Source: Chondrosia reniformis (Eukaryota; Porifera; Demospongiae; Chondrillida; Chondrillidae). From it: 64,000 nt of DNA. Under the pieces are notes generated by a model, which ran no database searches, had not been told where the DNA came from, and saw only the letters and a list, made by a program, of their open reading frames with translations. Positions 10,243-21,800 of this stretch are shown here, one piece after another. Position numbers and translations under genes: made by a program. The first letter of the stretch is position 1. Every line of letters starts with the position of its first letter. The stretch lies in NCBI GenBank assembly GCA_947172415.1, contig OX359192.1, positions 6,558,401-6,622,400 on the forward strand, given 5' to 3'.

Positions 10243-13200
10243 ATGGGAAACTTTTGCGGAGGACCACAATCACCAGAAGAAGCTGAAGCGAAAGCTCGCA
10301 GTGAGGCCATCGATAAACAGCTCAAAAAAGATAAGGGAGTTATCGAGAATACGATAAAGATCTTACTGTTAGGTAAGATGTTGGTTAAAGCTTAATACAA
10401 AGAGAAATGGTTAATCTTTCTCAAAATATTTACACATTAATCTTATTTGGTTGGAAATATGTACGATCTCAGTTAAAAGTGTTCACACTTATACTATGAA
10501 TTATTTAGCGTACTATTAGACTTTACGTTGCTGTTCTGAATTGTAACCGTTGGTTTCCGTAATTTTTCCTCTATTCATAATCCATAATAGACACACGACA
10601 GTTTATTGAAATCACAGCTATGTTCCTTATTGTGATGGTTCAATTGACCTCCCTACCTGCCCTCACCTCCTATCTTAAGTACTTCCGGTGGAACACACAG
10701 CTCTGACATTCAGGTGGTGAATGTAGACCTTCTGTGTCATGCAACTGTGGGTCATTCTGGAGTGTGTAGCATCTCCATCACTTGTAATTATGTAAACAGC
10801 TTGCCAATGGCCATTTTAAGCTTTCTGCTCTTCTCCCCCTAAGGTGCTGGAGAGTCTGGTAAGAGCACTGTTGTCAAGCAGATGAAGATTATCCATGGAG
10901 ATGGGTACTCTAAAGATGAGCTAGAGGGTTTTAAAGTGAGAAATACCCTGCATATGGTTGAATATTGAAAATGCTATTGAACTTTGATATAGTGTCTTCT
11001 ATAAACATTGCTACCCAACCTTTTCAAAAGCATTCAAAATATATTTTGACCCAACTGTTTGTATTCAACACTGTGCCAAATGCCGCATTGATCATTTGCT
11101 GCAATGAATATCCAAACTATACATATATGGTGTACAGACTGCATATGTAACTGATTGCTACACATTTTCTCTATTGAGTCTTTTTGATGGTGCACAAATG
11201 GGGAACACTTTCAAATAGTAATCTTACACCAGATTCAATTAACATGCTAACCACTGGTTATAGGCAGGTCTTCTCTCCAGGCCTCTAACATAATGGTGTT
11301 AAGGATGGGACTTGTTTGTGCTGTATAAGGATATCTTATAATAATAAAGAGGTAGATTATTCGAAGTTTATATAATCATGGCTGGAATTCCTGTAGTGAA
11401 ATGAGTCTTTTTACTGTTATTGAAATATTTAAGGCCACTTCTTGAAATTATCACTTTTTATCTGAAAATCTGGAGTGACCATTTTTGTTAACATATCACT
11501 TTTCACAAAACAAGATGCTAATTTAGCTAAATTGTTCCATTTATCTCCAATAAGCACTTATTCTTTATTTCTAAAAGATATTTAAATATGGAGTCATTTC
11601 TTGTGATATGCTAATTTTAATAGTTTGATTAAAATGGTTCTTGGTCGCAGACAACATTCACTTTATGTGGGTGTTGTGGTTAATGTAAAATCTAGAATAT
11701 AAACTTAAACAATTGTCTGAATGTCACACTTACATTGTGTCACTCTCTTTCAGTACATTTGATGTAGACTTTCGTTAACAATATACTGTTCATGAAAATA
11801 TATTGGTGCATTGTCAGCATGTCACTAATTGACTGCCCTCCTCCTTTTAGAGCACAATTCATGATAATCTGCTCACTTCCATGAGAGCAGTTGTTAGCGC
11901 CATGACAACGCTTGGCATTGGTTACGCCAACCAGTCTAATGAGGTGGGTTGACTTTCTGCACACACTATGTATATGTATATCCTTACTGAAACTGATGGT
12001 TCTAATCACGTTATTATTTGTTATTAAGACAATTGATTTTGATAGAGAAAGGATCTTGACACAATTTTTTTAATTTTAATGGCTATTCCACGCTTGATTT
12101 TGTTAAAATTTGCCTCTTAACTTAGTAACAGATGTCAATGGTATGCATATATGGAGTATCAAGTAATAATAGATACCATACATATCTGATATGAATAGTA
12201 TTTTGCACCTGATTTTCCATCTTAATTAAATTCAAGAGAGATTCTTCTGACATTCTTGCTCTAGCATCTGGGTTCCCAGTGATCTTACAATTATTTCATT
12301 GATTTCTCTTCTATTTTCATTCAGTGATGTCACTAGGTAACTTGGTGAATACCTTCAACTTGGTTTGAAAATCATTTTTTCAGCTTTCTGTTTAAAAGTC
12401 TGTCCTTTCTATTCCCCCAGGCCCATGCTGATGCCATCTTAAAGTACCCCACCCCCATACCCCAGGGTAACTGTCTGCCAGGTGAACTAGTGGTTGCTGT
12501 TAAGGAGCTATGGGATGATGGAGGTGTTCAAGAGTGTCTCAAGAGGGCATATGAGTACCAACTCAATGACTCAGCACCTTAGTAAGTCTGCTCTGAAAAG
12601 GATAAAGTGTACAATGGATCTATACATAGCTTTGTCCAAGCTGACAGTGTACCGTAATTCGGGGAATTTTTTGTTGTTAAAATATTTTCGTTGTTGGCCC
12701 AATTTTCGCTCGTTCATTTGCTCGTGGAAATCAAGAATTGCAGTTGGTTTAGACCACAAAAATATTTCAATATGAAATTTTATCACATGAAAATTTCCCA
12801 AATTACAGTATTATAGTCATGTGAATGACAATTGTTTTATGTCATTTAGTACATAGCTTTGAGTCATCATTCACTGACTGTTGCACTTTAGGTTAAGCAT
12901 ATTTTTGAATCCATCCTCTTGCCCAGAAGGTTTACATTCATGTTGGCAATGATGGATTGATTAATTGATTGTGATTTGATTAACTGATTTTGTAGCTTTT
13001 TTGGTGAAATGGGTCGAATTTTGGATGCTAATTATGTTCCCCATGAGCAAGATGTCCTTCGATCAAGAGTCCAAACAACTGGTATCATTGAGACAAACTT
13101 TAGAGTGGATAAACTGATTTATCGTATGGTGGATGTTGGAGGACAGAGATCAGAGAGACGAAAGTGGATTCAATGCTTTGATGATGTCCAAGCCATTCTG

Positions 13201-13874
13201 TTTATCTGTGCCCTAAGCGGTTATGACATGACTTTGTTTGAAGATAACAAAACAGTAAGTGAATGTCCTCCTTCCCTTGTTGCTGTTGTCAAGTAATATT
13301 ATTTTCTGTATCTTAGAATCGATTGGAGGAATCACTCAATCTCTTTCAAGCTATTTGCAACAACAAGTTCTTTGTCAAAACATCAATGGTTTGTAAAGTA
13401 CCATATTTGGATTTGTGTATATTTAGTAACATGCTCAGATTCTATTTTTAGTTTTATCTACTTTCTTCAGATTCTCTTCTTGAATAAATATGATTTATTT
13501 TGTACCAAAGTAGCAGCTTCAGATCGCCATTTGAGACTGTTTTTTCCTCAGTTTGGAGGTAAATGTTACAATACTTTGGTGTAGCACACTTTTAGCATGT
13601 CTTTACAATTACTGTAATGAAACTGATTTAAGGCATTAGGTTTTATTATTGTTCCATTTGCATTTCCATTATTCCATTAACAGGGCCAGATAGAGATATA
13701 GAGGCTGCAGTGTTATTCATTGAGAATGAATTCAAAACTAGAAATCAGCATGAAAAGAAGATAATATATACACACAGGACCACAGCTACTGATACCAACA
13801 ACATTAAAATCATTTTCAAAGTGGTTTTTGAGACCTTGATTAGAATTAACTTGGAAATGGCAAATCTAATGTAG
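10243..13874 (+). CDS. Heterotrimeric G-protein alpha subunit, tandem copy 1
   Basis: Transduces GPCR signals by GTP binding and hydrolysis. Eight exons: 10243-10372, 10844-10935, 11851-11943, 12421-12581, 12996-13254, 13317-13388, 13471-13558, 13684-13874, closing to 361 residues. The N-terminus MGNFCGG offers a myristoylation Gly2 and a palmitoylation Cys5. Nucleotide motifs are the P-loop GAGESGKS, switch I RVQTTGI with the catalytic Arg, switch [14 protein letters not shown] with the catalytic Gln, the NKYD guanine-specificity box, and an altered last motif TTATDT in place of TCATDT. The C-terminus ends EMANLM, with no Cys at -4, so pertussis toxin should not modify it. Overall Gi/o-like, but receptor class is not assignable. 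Parts of the gene are nearly identical to copy 2, introns included. Intron 4 carries a MITE. Confidence 0.95.
12650..12810. mobile_element. MITE-like element with TA target duplication
   Basis: A 157-bp insert (12652-12808) in intron 4 of G-alpha 1 with imperfect terminal inverted repeats. The left end reads CCGTAATTCGGGGAA and the right end, on the opposite strand, CTGTAATTTGGGAAA. A TA dinucleotide flanks each side. This layout is that of Tc1/mariner-type MITEs. It has no coding capacity. A second copy with the same left end sits in the equivalent intron of G-alpha 2. Confidence 0.72.
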
Positions 13875-14704
13875 TCTGGTACGTTTGTCAGTTTAAACTC
13901 TAAGGTTTATTTAATTATGCATCTTGTCAATATCTAGTGTCACAGTTTGAAGTCAATATGCTGCTTTAATTTACTATCTTCTCTTCTTCTGGGTGAAGTA
14001 AAAATTAAAAAAACTTTAACAATTCGGCTTGTACAGCTCAAAGAGCCATCCTTGTGCTAACATGTCTCTCACATGTGAAATGTCTCAGGACACTTGTAGG
14101 TTTTGTTGTCATGGATTGTAAGGCTGTCCTCAAGCAGTTTCAATAACAGTGTTTTGCAGCCATCTTGCGCTTAAATACAAAACGGGGCTCATTTTTGTAC
14201 ATGGTGTTATTGATTATAGCACACAAATGTAACAGCTGTATTAACAATCTTAAACTGTGTCTGCTAGCAGAATTGAGTCCTCAATAAGAAGGCACTGGAC
14301 TACCTTTTTTCGGGTTCAGCATGAGCATTTTATGAAATGTTGTTTGTTAATAAGCCTAGAAGCTCTCAGTATGTTGTCATTTATGTAATAAGAACAAGTA
14401 ATCGAGTTATTTCTTTTTCTTTTTTCTCTCAGATTTGGTGTGCCTGTACAAAACTTATTGCACGAACACATTCTCATTCAGTAATCGTACTTCCCCTTTA
14501 TTAATCGATTCAACGTACCGGAAGTTTGTGGTTTTGGTGTACAGTATCATTTTATATTCGTTACATAGTCATTATGTTTGTATTAATATAAAGACTGAAG
14601 TAGATACAGTTCATTGAATGCACGAGTCGTCCCTGTCGCAAACGCGATCGTGGTTACGTCTCAGAGCTAGTGTTACGTCCAGTTCCATTTAAGCCAATTA
14701 CAGC
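13875..14704. other. Intergenic spacer between the two G-alpha genes
   Basis: 830 bases. It should hold the 3' UTR of copy 1 and the promoter of copy 2. I see no further gene, and no clear similarity to the spacer upstream of copy 1. Confidence 0.5.
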
Positions 14705-17700
14705 ATGGGTAACTGTGGAGGCGGCCCGCTGACCCAGGAGGAACGAGAAGCTAAAGAGAGAAGTAGCCGAATTGACAAGCTGTTAAAAGAAGATAAAGAT
14801 GTTATTTCAAATACCATTAAGATCCTCCTATTAGGTATGTAATGTACTCTGTTAACCTGTGTGCGGCTGTGTTCGTGGGATCTCAATGTACTCACGAGCT
14901 GTTGAATGGGCGTCGTGAATGAGGGCACGCGCTCCGCGCTAGACACAGCTGGGTGTTTAAAAGGTATTAAGGTATTCACTATTCCCCTAAGGTGCTGGAG
15001 AGTCTGGTAAGAGCACTGTTGTCAAGCAGATGAAGATTATCCATGGAGATGGGTACTCTAAAGAGGAGCTAGAGGGTTACAAGGTGAATCTATATACAGT
15101 ATATCCTTGTATTCTTATTGTGGTACCATACATCTTATAAACGTGACCTTAGTGTGTAAGATCTATAATACCATAGAGAGATGCTAAATACGTAATTTGA
15201 AATACAATATGTACGTAATTCGTCAGCTAAAGGCGAATCCAAGGCCATTAAAGGTATAATTGAGCTAAGTCATGAGTCTTGTGGTGTAAGTTATTTATTG
15301 TTTACCGAGGAAACTACTTTTGTAATATGTGTGTATGATTTTATGGCCAGTCTACTTGTGTTTAGATTGTATGAACTGATCTTGTCTATGAAGTTTTTAT
15401 GTAAATGTAACTTGCAATAGAAATATGTAGCTCTCCATTTTTCTAATTTACACTTTATGAAACTATTTTATTTTCAGCCTCCGAAAGGCTTTCATGTATG
15501 TTTGTCTGGTTTAGAGCACTATCCATGACAATCTCTTGACGTCAATCAAGACAGTAGTGAATGCTATGCAGAAGCTGAGTTTGTTATATGCCAACAAGAC
15601 TAGCGAGGTATAGTTCAGTTACAAACCAAGCCACATTTAGGAAACTAAACTTTTATAACTGCTTCTCCTTTGAATTGTAAACTTATTTGTTTAATTCAGG
15701 ATTGATTTTAAAACCTTTTTGTGACCTATAACTTTTTAATTGAAATTGTAATCTTGAATGTCTCACAAAACACAGAAGTTTCATATTCTCTACCTTAATG
15801 GAAGTATTCAGGTAGTACTTCAGTTTCAGTTACCCCCTTCACTGAAATGTCAGCATTAGTGGAATAAAGGAGATTTAATAAGTGCAGGTCTACTAAAACA
15901 GTTCAATTCCTCTCATTTCTGTAATACTGTGCTGTATCAACTGGCAACTGTAGTTCAGTAAATCAATCTCATGTTCAAAACCATATTTCTGTATCCCTTC
16001 CAGGAACACGCTGATGCAGTGCTAAAGTACCCCACCCCCATACCCCAGGGTAACTGTCTGCCAGGTGAACTAGTGGTTGCTGTCAAGGAGCTATGGGATG
16101 ATGGAGGTGTTCAAGAGTGTCTCAAGAGGGCATATGAGTACCAACTCAATGACTCAGCACCTTAGTAAGTCTGCTCTGAAAAGGATAAAGTGTATAATGG
16201 ATCTATACATAGCTTTGTCCAAGCTGACAGTGTACCGTAATTCGGGGAATTTTCATTATTAAAATATTTTCATGGTTGGCCCAAACCCCGAAAATTTCTC
16301 GCACAAACTTTTCGCTCATTTATTTGCTCATGGGAATCAAGAAGTGCGGTTGGTTGAGAAGGATAAAGTGTACAATGTGTATATAGCCAGATATAACCAG
16401 TCAGTGAATCATTTAAGCCATACATTATTCCATACTGCAGTCTCTAAGCTACAGAGCGTATTGAGAATGATTTGATTGTTTGATGGTTAGGTATGTATCT
16501 ATCTAAGTATAGTATGTCTTTCCATGCAATGACTCGTGGCTTCAAGTATATTCTACCTCCTCCCTGTGAAACATCCGAGGGAGGGTGAGAGATGTGTGCT
16601 TTGCAAGACTTACATGTATAATTAAGTTGGTTGGGTACTCTATTGTGCTAAGATGTTGACTGTCAGAACTGGTCAGTTTATAAAATGAGGATAAGGATTC
16701 ACTGTAATAGTCATTTTTATGAAAAGTTTTGTTTACTATTGTTAAGTGGTGCCATTCTATACTCTAATGGGGGCTGTCCCATTATGAGTTTGTGGTTTGT
16801 CGAGAAGTGTCAGTTCTGGGCTACTACAGAAGAATTACATTGTACATGCCAAAAATTGGAAGATTTTTTTCTAGTTACTTTACAAAGAGTATCCTAATTG
16901 AGGACGATTGTTGCAAGTCATATCCATTTTCATTCCATAGAATGGAGATCTAGATCCATTGTTTAGTATTGTATATGTTGTATTGCTGAAGCCACTCTTT
17001 CTTTCACTTTGTCTAAATTTAATTAACTTGAGAGATTCACAATGTGTGTGTTAGAGGGCTGCTTTAAGACTGTGGGGTTATTCATCTTTTTATAGCTTCT
17101 TCAAGGAACTAGATAGAATATTAGCTCCAGACTATATTCCTAATGACCAAGATGTCCTTCGATCAAGGGTTGTGACAACTGGTATCATTGAGACAAACTT
17201 TAAAGTGGATAAACTGATTTATCGTATGGTGGATGTTGGAGGACAGAGATCAGAGAGACGAAAGTGGATCCAATGCTTTGATGACGTCAGGGCAGTGCTG
17301 TTTATCTGTGCCCTAAGCGGTTATGACATGACTTTGTTTGAAGATAACAAAACAGTAAGTGAATGTCCTTCTTCCCTTATTGCTGTTGTCAAGTAATATT
17401 ATTTTCTGTATCTTAGAATCGATTGGAGGAATCACTCAATCTCTTTCAAGCAATTTGCAACAACAAGTTCTTTGTCAAAACATCAATGGTTTGCAAGCTT
17501 ATACATGACGCTTTACTATGCATGTGTGGCAACCATGTATGACTAATCAAAGTGATAACAAAACCACAATTATAATCATACTCAAATATATTCCATTTAT
17601 GTCATTAGATTCTGTTCTTGAACAAAGTTGATCTCTTCCGTGACAAGATCTTATCCTCCGACCGCCATTTACGTCTCTTCTTCCCCCAGTACACAGGTAT

Positions 17701-18105
17701 GAACTCTTTAACCTTTTAGCTTGTAAGACTGTTAATACATGTACTTGTACGAACTCTTTAACCTTTTAGCTTGTAAGACTGTTAATACATGTACTTGTAC
17801 GAACTCTTTAACCTTTTAGCTTGTAAGACTGTTAATACATGTACTTGTACGAACTCTTTAACCTTTTAGCTTGTAAGACTGTTAATACATGTACTTGACT
17901 ACTATTTACACTAGGTCCTGACAGAGATTTGGACACTGCCGGTCAATTTATCAGAGATGAATTTCTCTCTCGGAACCTTAACACAAAGAAGATAATTTTC
18001 CCTCACTTTACAACTGCTACTGACACTGAGAATATAAAAGTTGTCTTTAAAGTAGTAATAGAGCACATTATAAGAGAGAATCTTGAAGCTGCACAACTTT
18101 TGTAG
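14705..18105 (+). CDS. Heterotrimeric G-protein alpha subunit, tandem copy 2
   Basis: Same eight-exon plan, phases and exon lengths as copy 1: 14705-14834, 14992-15083, 15515-15607, 16004-16164, 17096-17354, 17417-17488, 17609-17696, 17915-18105, again 361 residues. N-terminus MGNCGGG (Gly2, Cys4). Motifs: GAGESGKS, switch I RVVTTGI, switch [18 protein letters not shown], and TTATDT; the C-terminus ends EAAQLL. As in copy 1 there is no pertussis-toxin cysteine. Exons 1, 3, 7 and 8 differ clearly from copy 1, while exons 2, 4, 5 and 6 and intron 5 are nearly identical, so the pair has not diverged evenly. The different tails suggest different receptor coupling (inference). Intron 7 holds a four-copy 50-bp repeat. 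Confidence 0.95.
16233..16350. mobile_element. Second copy of the TA-flanked MITE, right end degraded
   Basis: The left end CCGTAATTCGGGGAATTTT after TA matches the element at 12652, at the same position of the paralogous intron. The right end is not recognisable. Sequence resembling the host intron (AAGGATAAAGTGTACAATG) reappears just after it at about 16360-16378. Confidence 0.6.
17701..17896. repeat. Four tandem copies of a 50-bp unit in G-alpha 2 intron 7
   Basis: Units start at 17701, 17751, 17801 and 17851. The first three are identical and the fourth differs only at its last few bases. The array begins four bases after the 5' splice site. Each unit contains CTTTAACCTTTTAG, which looks like a 3' splice site, followed three bases later by GTAAG, so it repeats decoy splice signals. 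Confidence 0.95.
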
Positions 18106-18342
18106 TCATCAAGTCACCTAGAAACTTGGTAGTACCAACTGTTACTGTATATTTCTATCCCTATGCATGTTTATAGCATAATATGTACTGTCAGTTTATT
18201 TTGATTTAATTGAGTTTTGTAAATTTACCCTATGGTAATACATTGAATAGATGAAATTCCATTTGTGAAATGAAGCTTACTAGCATCCATTGTGTCTGAA
18301 TACATGTCTGATAAGCTATTCAATCTGATCGTTGTAGTGATT

Positions 18343-18657
18343 GTTAGGACTTTTAACATTTCTTATAGTTTGCTTCAATTATTTCTATACAATGTTTCAC
18401 CTCCCGGGCTTCATCAGGTATACATAAAATGAAGTTAATAGTACTAAATACTCTATCCCTTTGATATTTGTTTAAACTTATTGTTTTTAATTTTTCAATT
18501 AATTTCCAAATTTTTATCTCCTTTGAAATTTTGAATTCACATACCATCAGTTAGTAGTTAGCTTTGTTTTTTTGTATACCTGACGAAGCCTAAGAAGGGT
18601 GACACACATTAAATAATCAAAGTGAACCATTAAGACGCGTGTTAAAAGTCCTATAAC
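18343..18657. mobile_element. Foldback element with long imperfect inverted repeats
   Basis: The left arm (about 18343-18422) and right arm (about 18580-18657) are imperfect inverted copies: the left begins GTTAGGACTTTTAACA and the right ends TGTTAAAAGTCCTATAAC, and the inner arms share GGCTTCRTCAGGTATAC in opposite orientation. About 155 bases of A+T-rich sequence separate them. It lies between G-alpha 2 and the WD40 gene and has no open frame. Class is MITE or foldback; target duplication is not clear. Confidence 0.62.
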
Positions 18658-18840
18658 TATAAATCTACATGTCTAACAACTTAAAATGTAGAATAATAGT
18701 TTCTATGGTAACAACCTAAAAATGGCCGAATATGACATGTTAATGACGGATAGGCTTTGATCTGCAGGCTTTAAAAGTTTAAGCCAAACTGACCTGGAAT
18801 TTGGAATGATAACTGAGTCCGATCTGAAGTACGATTAGCA

Positions 18841-21800
18841 ATGGTAAGTAGGAACATACAGTTCTATAGCTTGAGTAGTCCATGTCGTCTCCTTTTGTAG
18901 AGCTACATCAGTGAGCAGTCAGTTGAGGGGAAGCAAGGAGAGCAGACAACAGATGGGTAGGTTTCTTATCGCACAGAAATTTAACCGTAAGAGAATACAC
19001 TTAGGTAGTATACACATACACGTAATCATTCGCCCAGAAATTTGCATGCGGAGTCCTTGCGATTGGAAGAGATTCTTACTCTGGAGCAGCTGCAGAATAT
19101 GAGACACTATTTTTCACAAATAAATGATGAATCGGAAGGAGGGAGGAAGAAGGTGAACCAGAAAGAGTTTCATGAAATTGTTGGCAAATTTATGTCTGAA
19201 GGCATGTCCTATGATCTTAGCAAAATGTTTTCAAAGGTAATCCAATTTATCGTGCACCTCTGTGTGTGACTGTGCTGCACCTCTGTGTGTGACTGTGCTG
19301 CACCTCTGTGTGTGACTGTGCTGCACCTCTGTGTGTGACTGTGCTGCACCTCTGTGTGTGACTGTGCTGCACCTCTGTGTGTGACTGTGCTGCACCTCTG
19401 TGTGTGACTGTGCTGCACCTCTGTGTGTGACTGTGCTGCACCTCTGTGTGTGACTGTGCTGCACCTCTGTGTGTGTGACTGTGCTGCACCTCTGTGTGTG
19501 ACTGTGCTGCACCTCTGTGTGTGACTGTGCTACACCTCTGTGTGTGACTGTGCTGCACCTCTGTGTGTGACTGTGCTGCACCTCTGTGTGTGACTGTGCT
19601 GCACCTCTGTGTGTGACTGTGCTACACCTCTGTGTGTGTGACTGTGCTGCACCTCTGTGTGTGACTGTGCTGCACCTCTGTGTGTGACTGTGCTGCACCT
19701 CTGTGTGTGACTGTGCTGCACCTCTGTGTGTGACTGTGCTGCACCTCTGTGTGTGACTGTGCTGCACCTCTGTGTGTGACTGTGCTGCACCTCTGTGTGT
19801 GACTGTGCTACACCTCTGTGTGTGTGACTGTGCTGCACCTCTGTGTGTGACTGTGCTGCACCTCTGTGTGTGACTGTGCTACACCTCTGTGTGTGACTGT
19901 GCTGCACCTCTGTGTGTGACTGTGCTGCACCTCTGTGTGTGACTGTGCTACACCTCTGTGTGTGTGACTGTGCTGCACCTCTGTGTGTGACTGTGCTGCA
20001 CCTCTGTGTGTGACTGTGTTGCACCTCTGTGTGTGACTGTGTTGCACCTCTGTGTGTGACTGTGCTGCACCTCTGTGTGTGACTGTGTTGCACCTCTGTA
20101 ACTGCAGATGGACGTACATGGAGAAGGATTGGTGGATTGGGAAGAATTCTGCTCATATTTGCTGATGCAATACCATGAGAAGGATAGTCTGAAACAGGTA
20201 GCCGAGCCATTCCAAGACCTCCTGCCCAAAGTCAGGTCCATGTACAGCAAGGTGAGTGGAGTGGGACTGGAGTTGCATTAGACATGCATCCATGAGCAAT
20301 CAAACACCAGAAATATGTACGTACATGTATTTATGATAAGAAGTGATGTCTGTTAGATAGTGTAACTCATACTTTAAACCACTCTTGATGAAGATTGGTG
20401 ACAGATTTACGTAATCCTTGAAAATATTAGTCTTAACCATCTTTTGTGTGACTGAATGGCTAAATGTTCAAACATACTTTTTGATGATTATTCAGGAAAC
20501 CATTTGCCGTGTATTATGTATTCCGGCTCCTTCAAGAATTGTTTCTGTCTGCAAGGTAAGCTGTTTGAACTCCCTTTAGGAAGGTCTACTGTACATAAGC
20601 AGGTGGCAGTAGCATACAGCACAGCTGCTGAAGGGACAGATGTAGAAGGGTTGCTAGGAATTAGGTTATACAGAGTAAGAAGGGTAAGAGATAGTTTGGC
20701 TAGTAATTTGCCAAAAGTTTAAAATGTGGCTAATATAAACACAAACTCAGAAGGGGTGCTTCAGCACCCAGATCATTACCCTGAATCTGCCTCTAAGTGT
20801 CAGTGGTGAGTGCTCAAGGCTGTCATCTCTGTCCATCCTGTGCTTGTAGGATGCCTCCGTCGGTGTGTGGTCACCCTCGCTGCAGTATCAGCATGGCTTT
20901 CAGGCCACTGAGGAAGAGACGCTGGTTACTGTCTTGTTTTCAGGAGGAAGCAAGCGAAGCAAGCTATTGGTTACTGACTGTGTTGTCATGGAGAACTGTG
21001 CCAAGCTTGTGCTAGCCGTAACAAAGAGAGAGCTGCAGTTCCATGATGTTCCAACTGCTGTTCATTCCGGACAGACACTCAAAATAAAACTCTTTGGTCA
21101 GTTTCTGTAGTTGTTGTTATTAACTTTGTTTATTGTTATATTGCTTCCTTTTGCTGTAGATTTGCCATACGTAGCTCTTTGTTTAGATTACCACTGCAGT
21201 GTGAGTTTATTGTTACACAATACGTTACAAATGTTCCAACAAATTTAATTTTTGGATGTAGACACTAGTGTTATCTGAGGTTTGATTGCCTGTGATCCAC
21301 CTCTCTTAAATGATCACGCTGTCTCTTTGTCTAGGAAAGAGAGGGAGTTTCAAGCTGTCTTGTGTATGGAGATGAAATTGGAGATGTGCATGTTTTAAAG
21401 TTTGCAAATCCTGCAATACAGTTGTTTTCTGTTGAATCTAGAAAGTCATCAGATGTTACACCAAAAGTCTGTTACAGTGTAAGCGCTATCAATCCCTCCT
21501 TGCATTAAAACTGTGAATTCGCTTTACATACATATGTCCATACATCTACTTATCATGTAACTAATCATTTATATATACGTACGTATATGTATGCATATGA
21601 ATAATCAAAATTGATAATCAAAGTAAAAGTGTAATATCTCAAGCAATAGGAGAGGAGTTAGAAGGGGAAAACAGGCACATAGTTAATAGCTAGCATTAGC
21701 AAAGATAATATGTTTTGTAGTCGAGTAAGTGTATATGACAATTTTATGTTTGGTATTGTTGATTTATTAATGTAGGCTTAGAGCTTCAGAGAAGGAATCA

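Noticed and set aside
12494-12801. A 93-codon + frame and a 76-codon - frame in G-alpha 1
   Set aside because: The first is an off-frame reading of exon 4 running into the intron; the second lies in the MITE.
19209-20250. Four long - strand frames rich in Gln-His-Ser-His-Thr
   Set aside because: Products of the 23-bp minisatellite. They run antisense through an intron of a well-supported gene.
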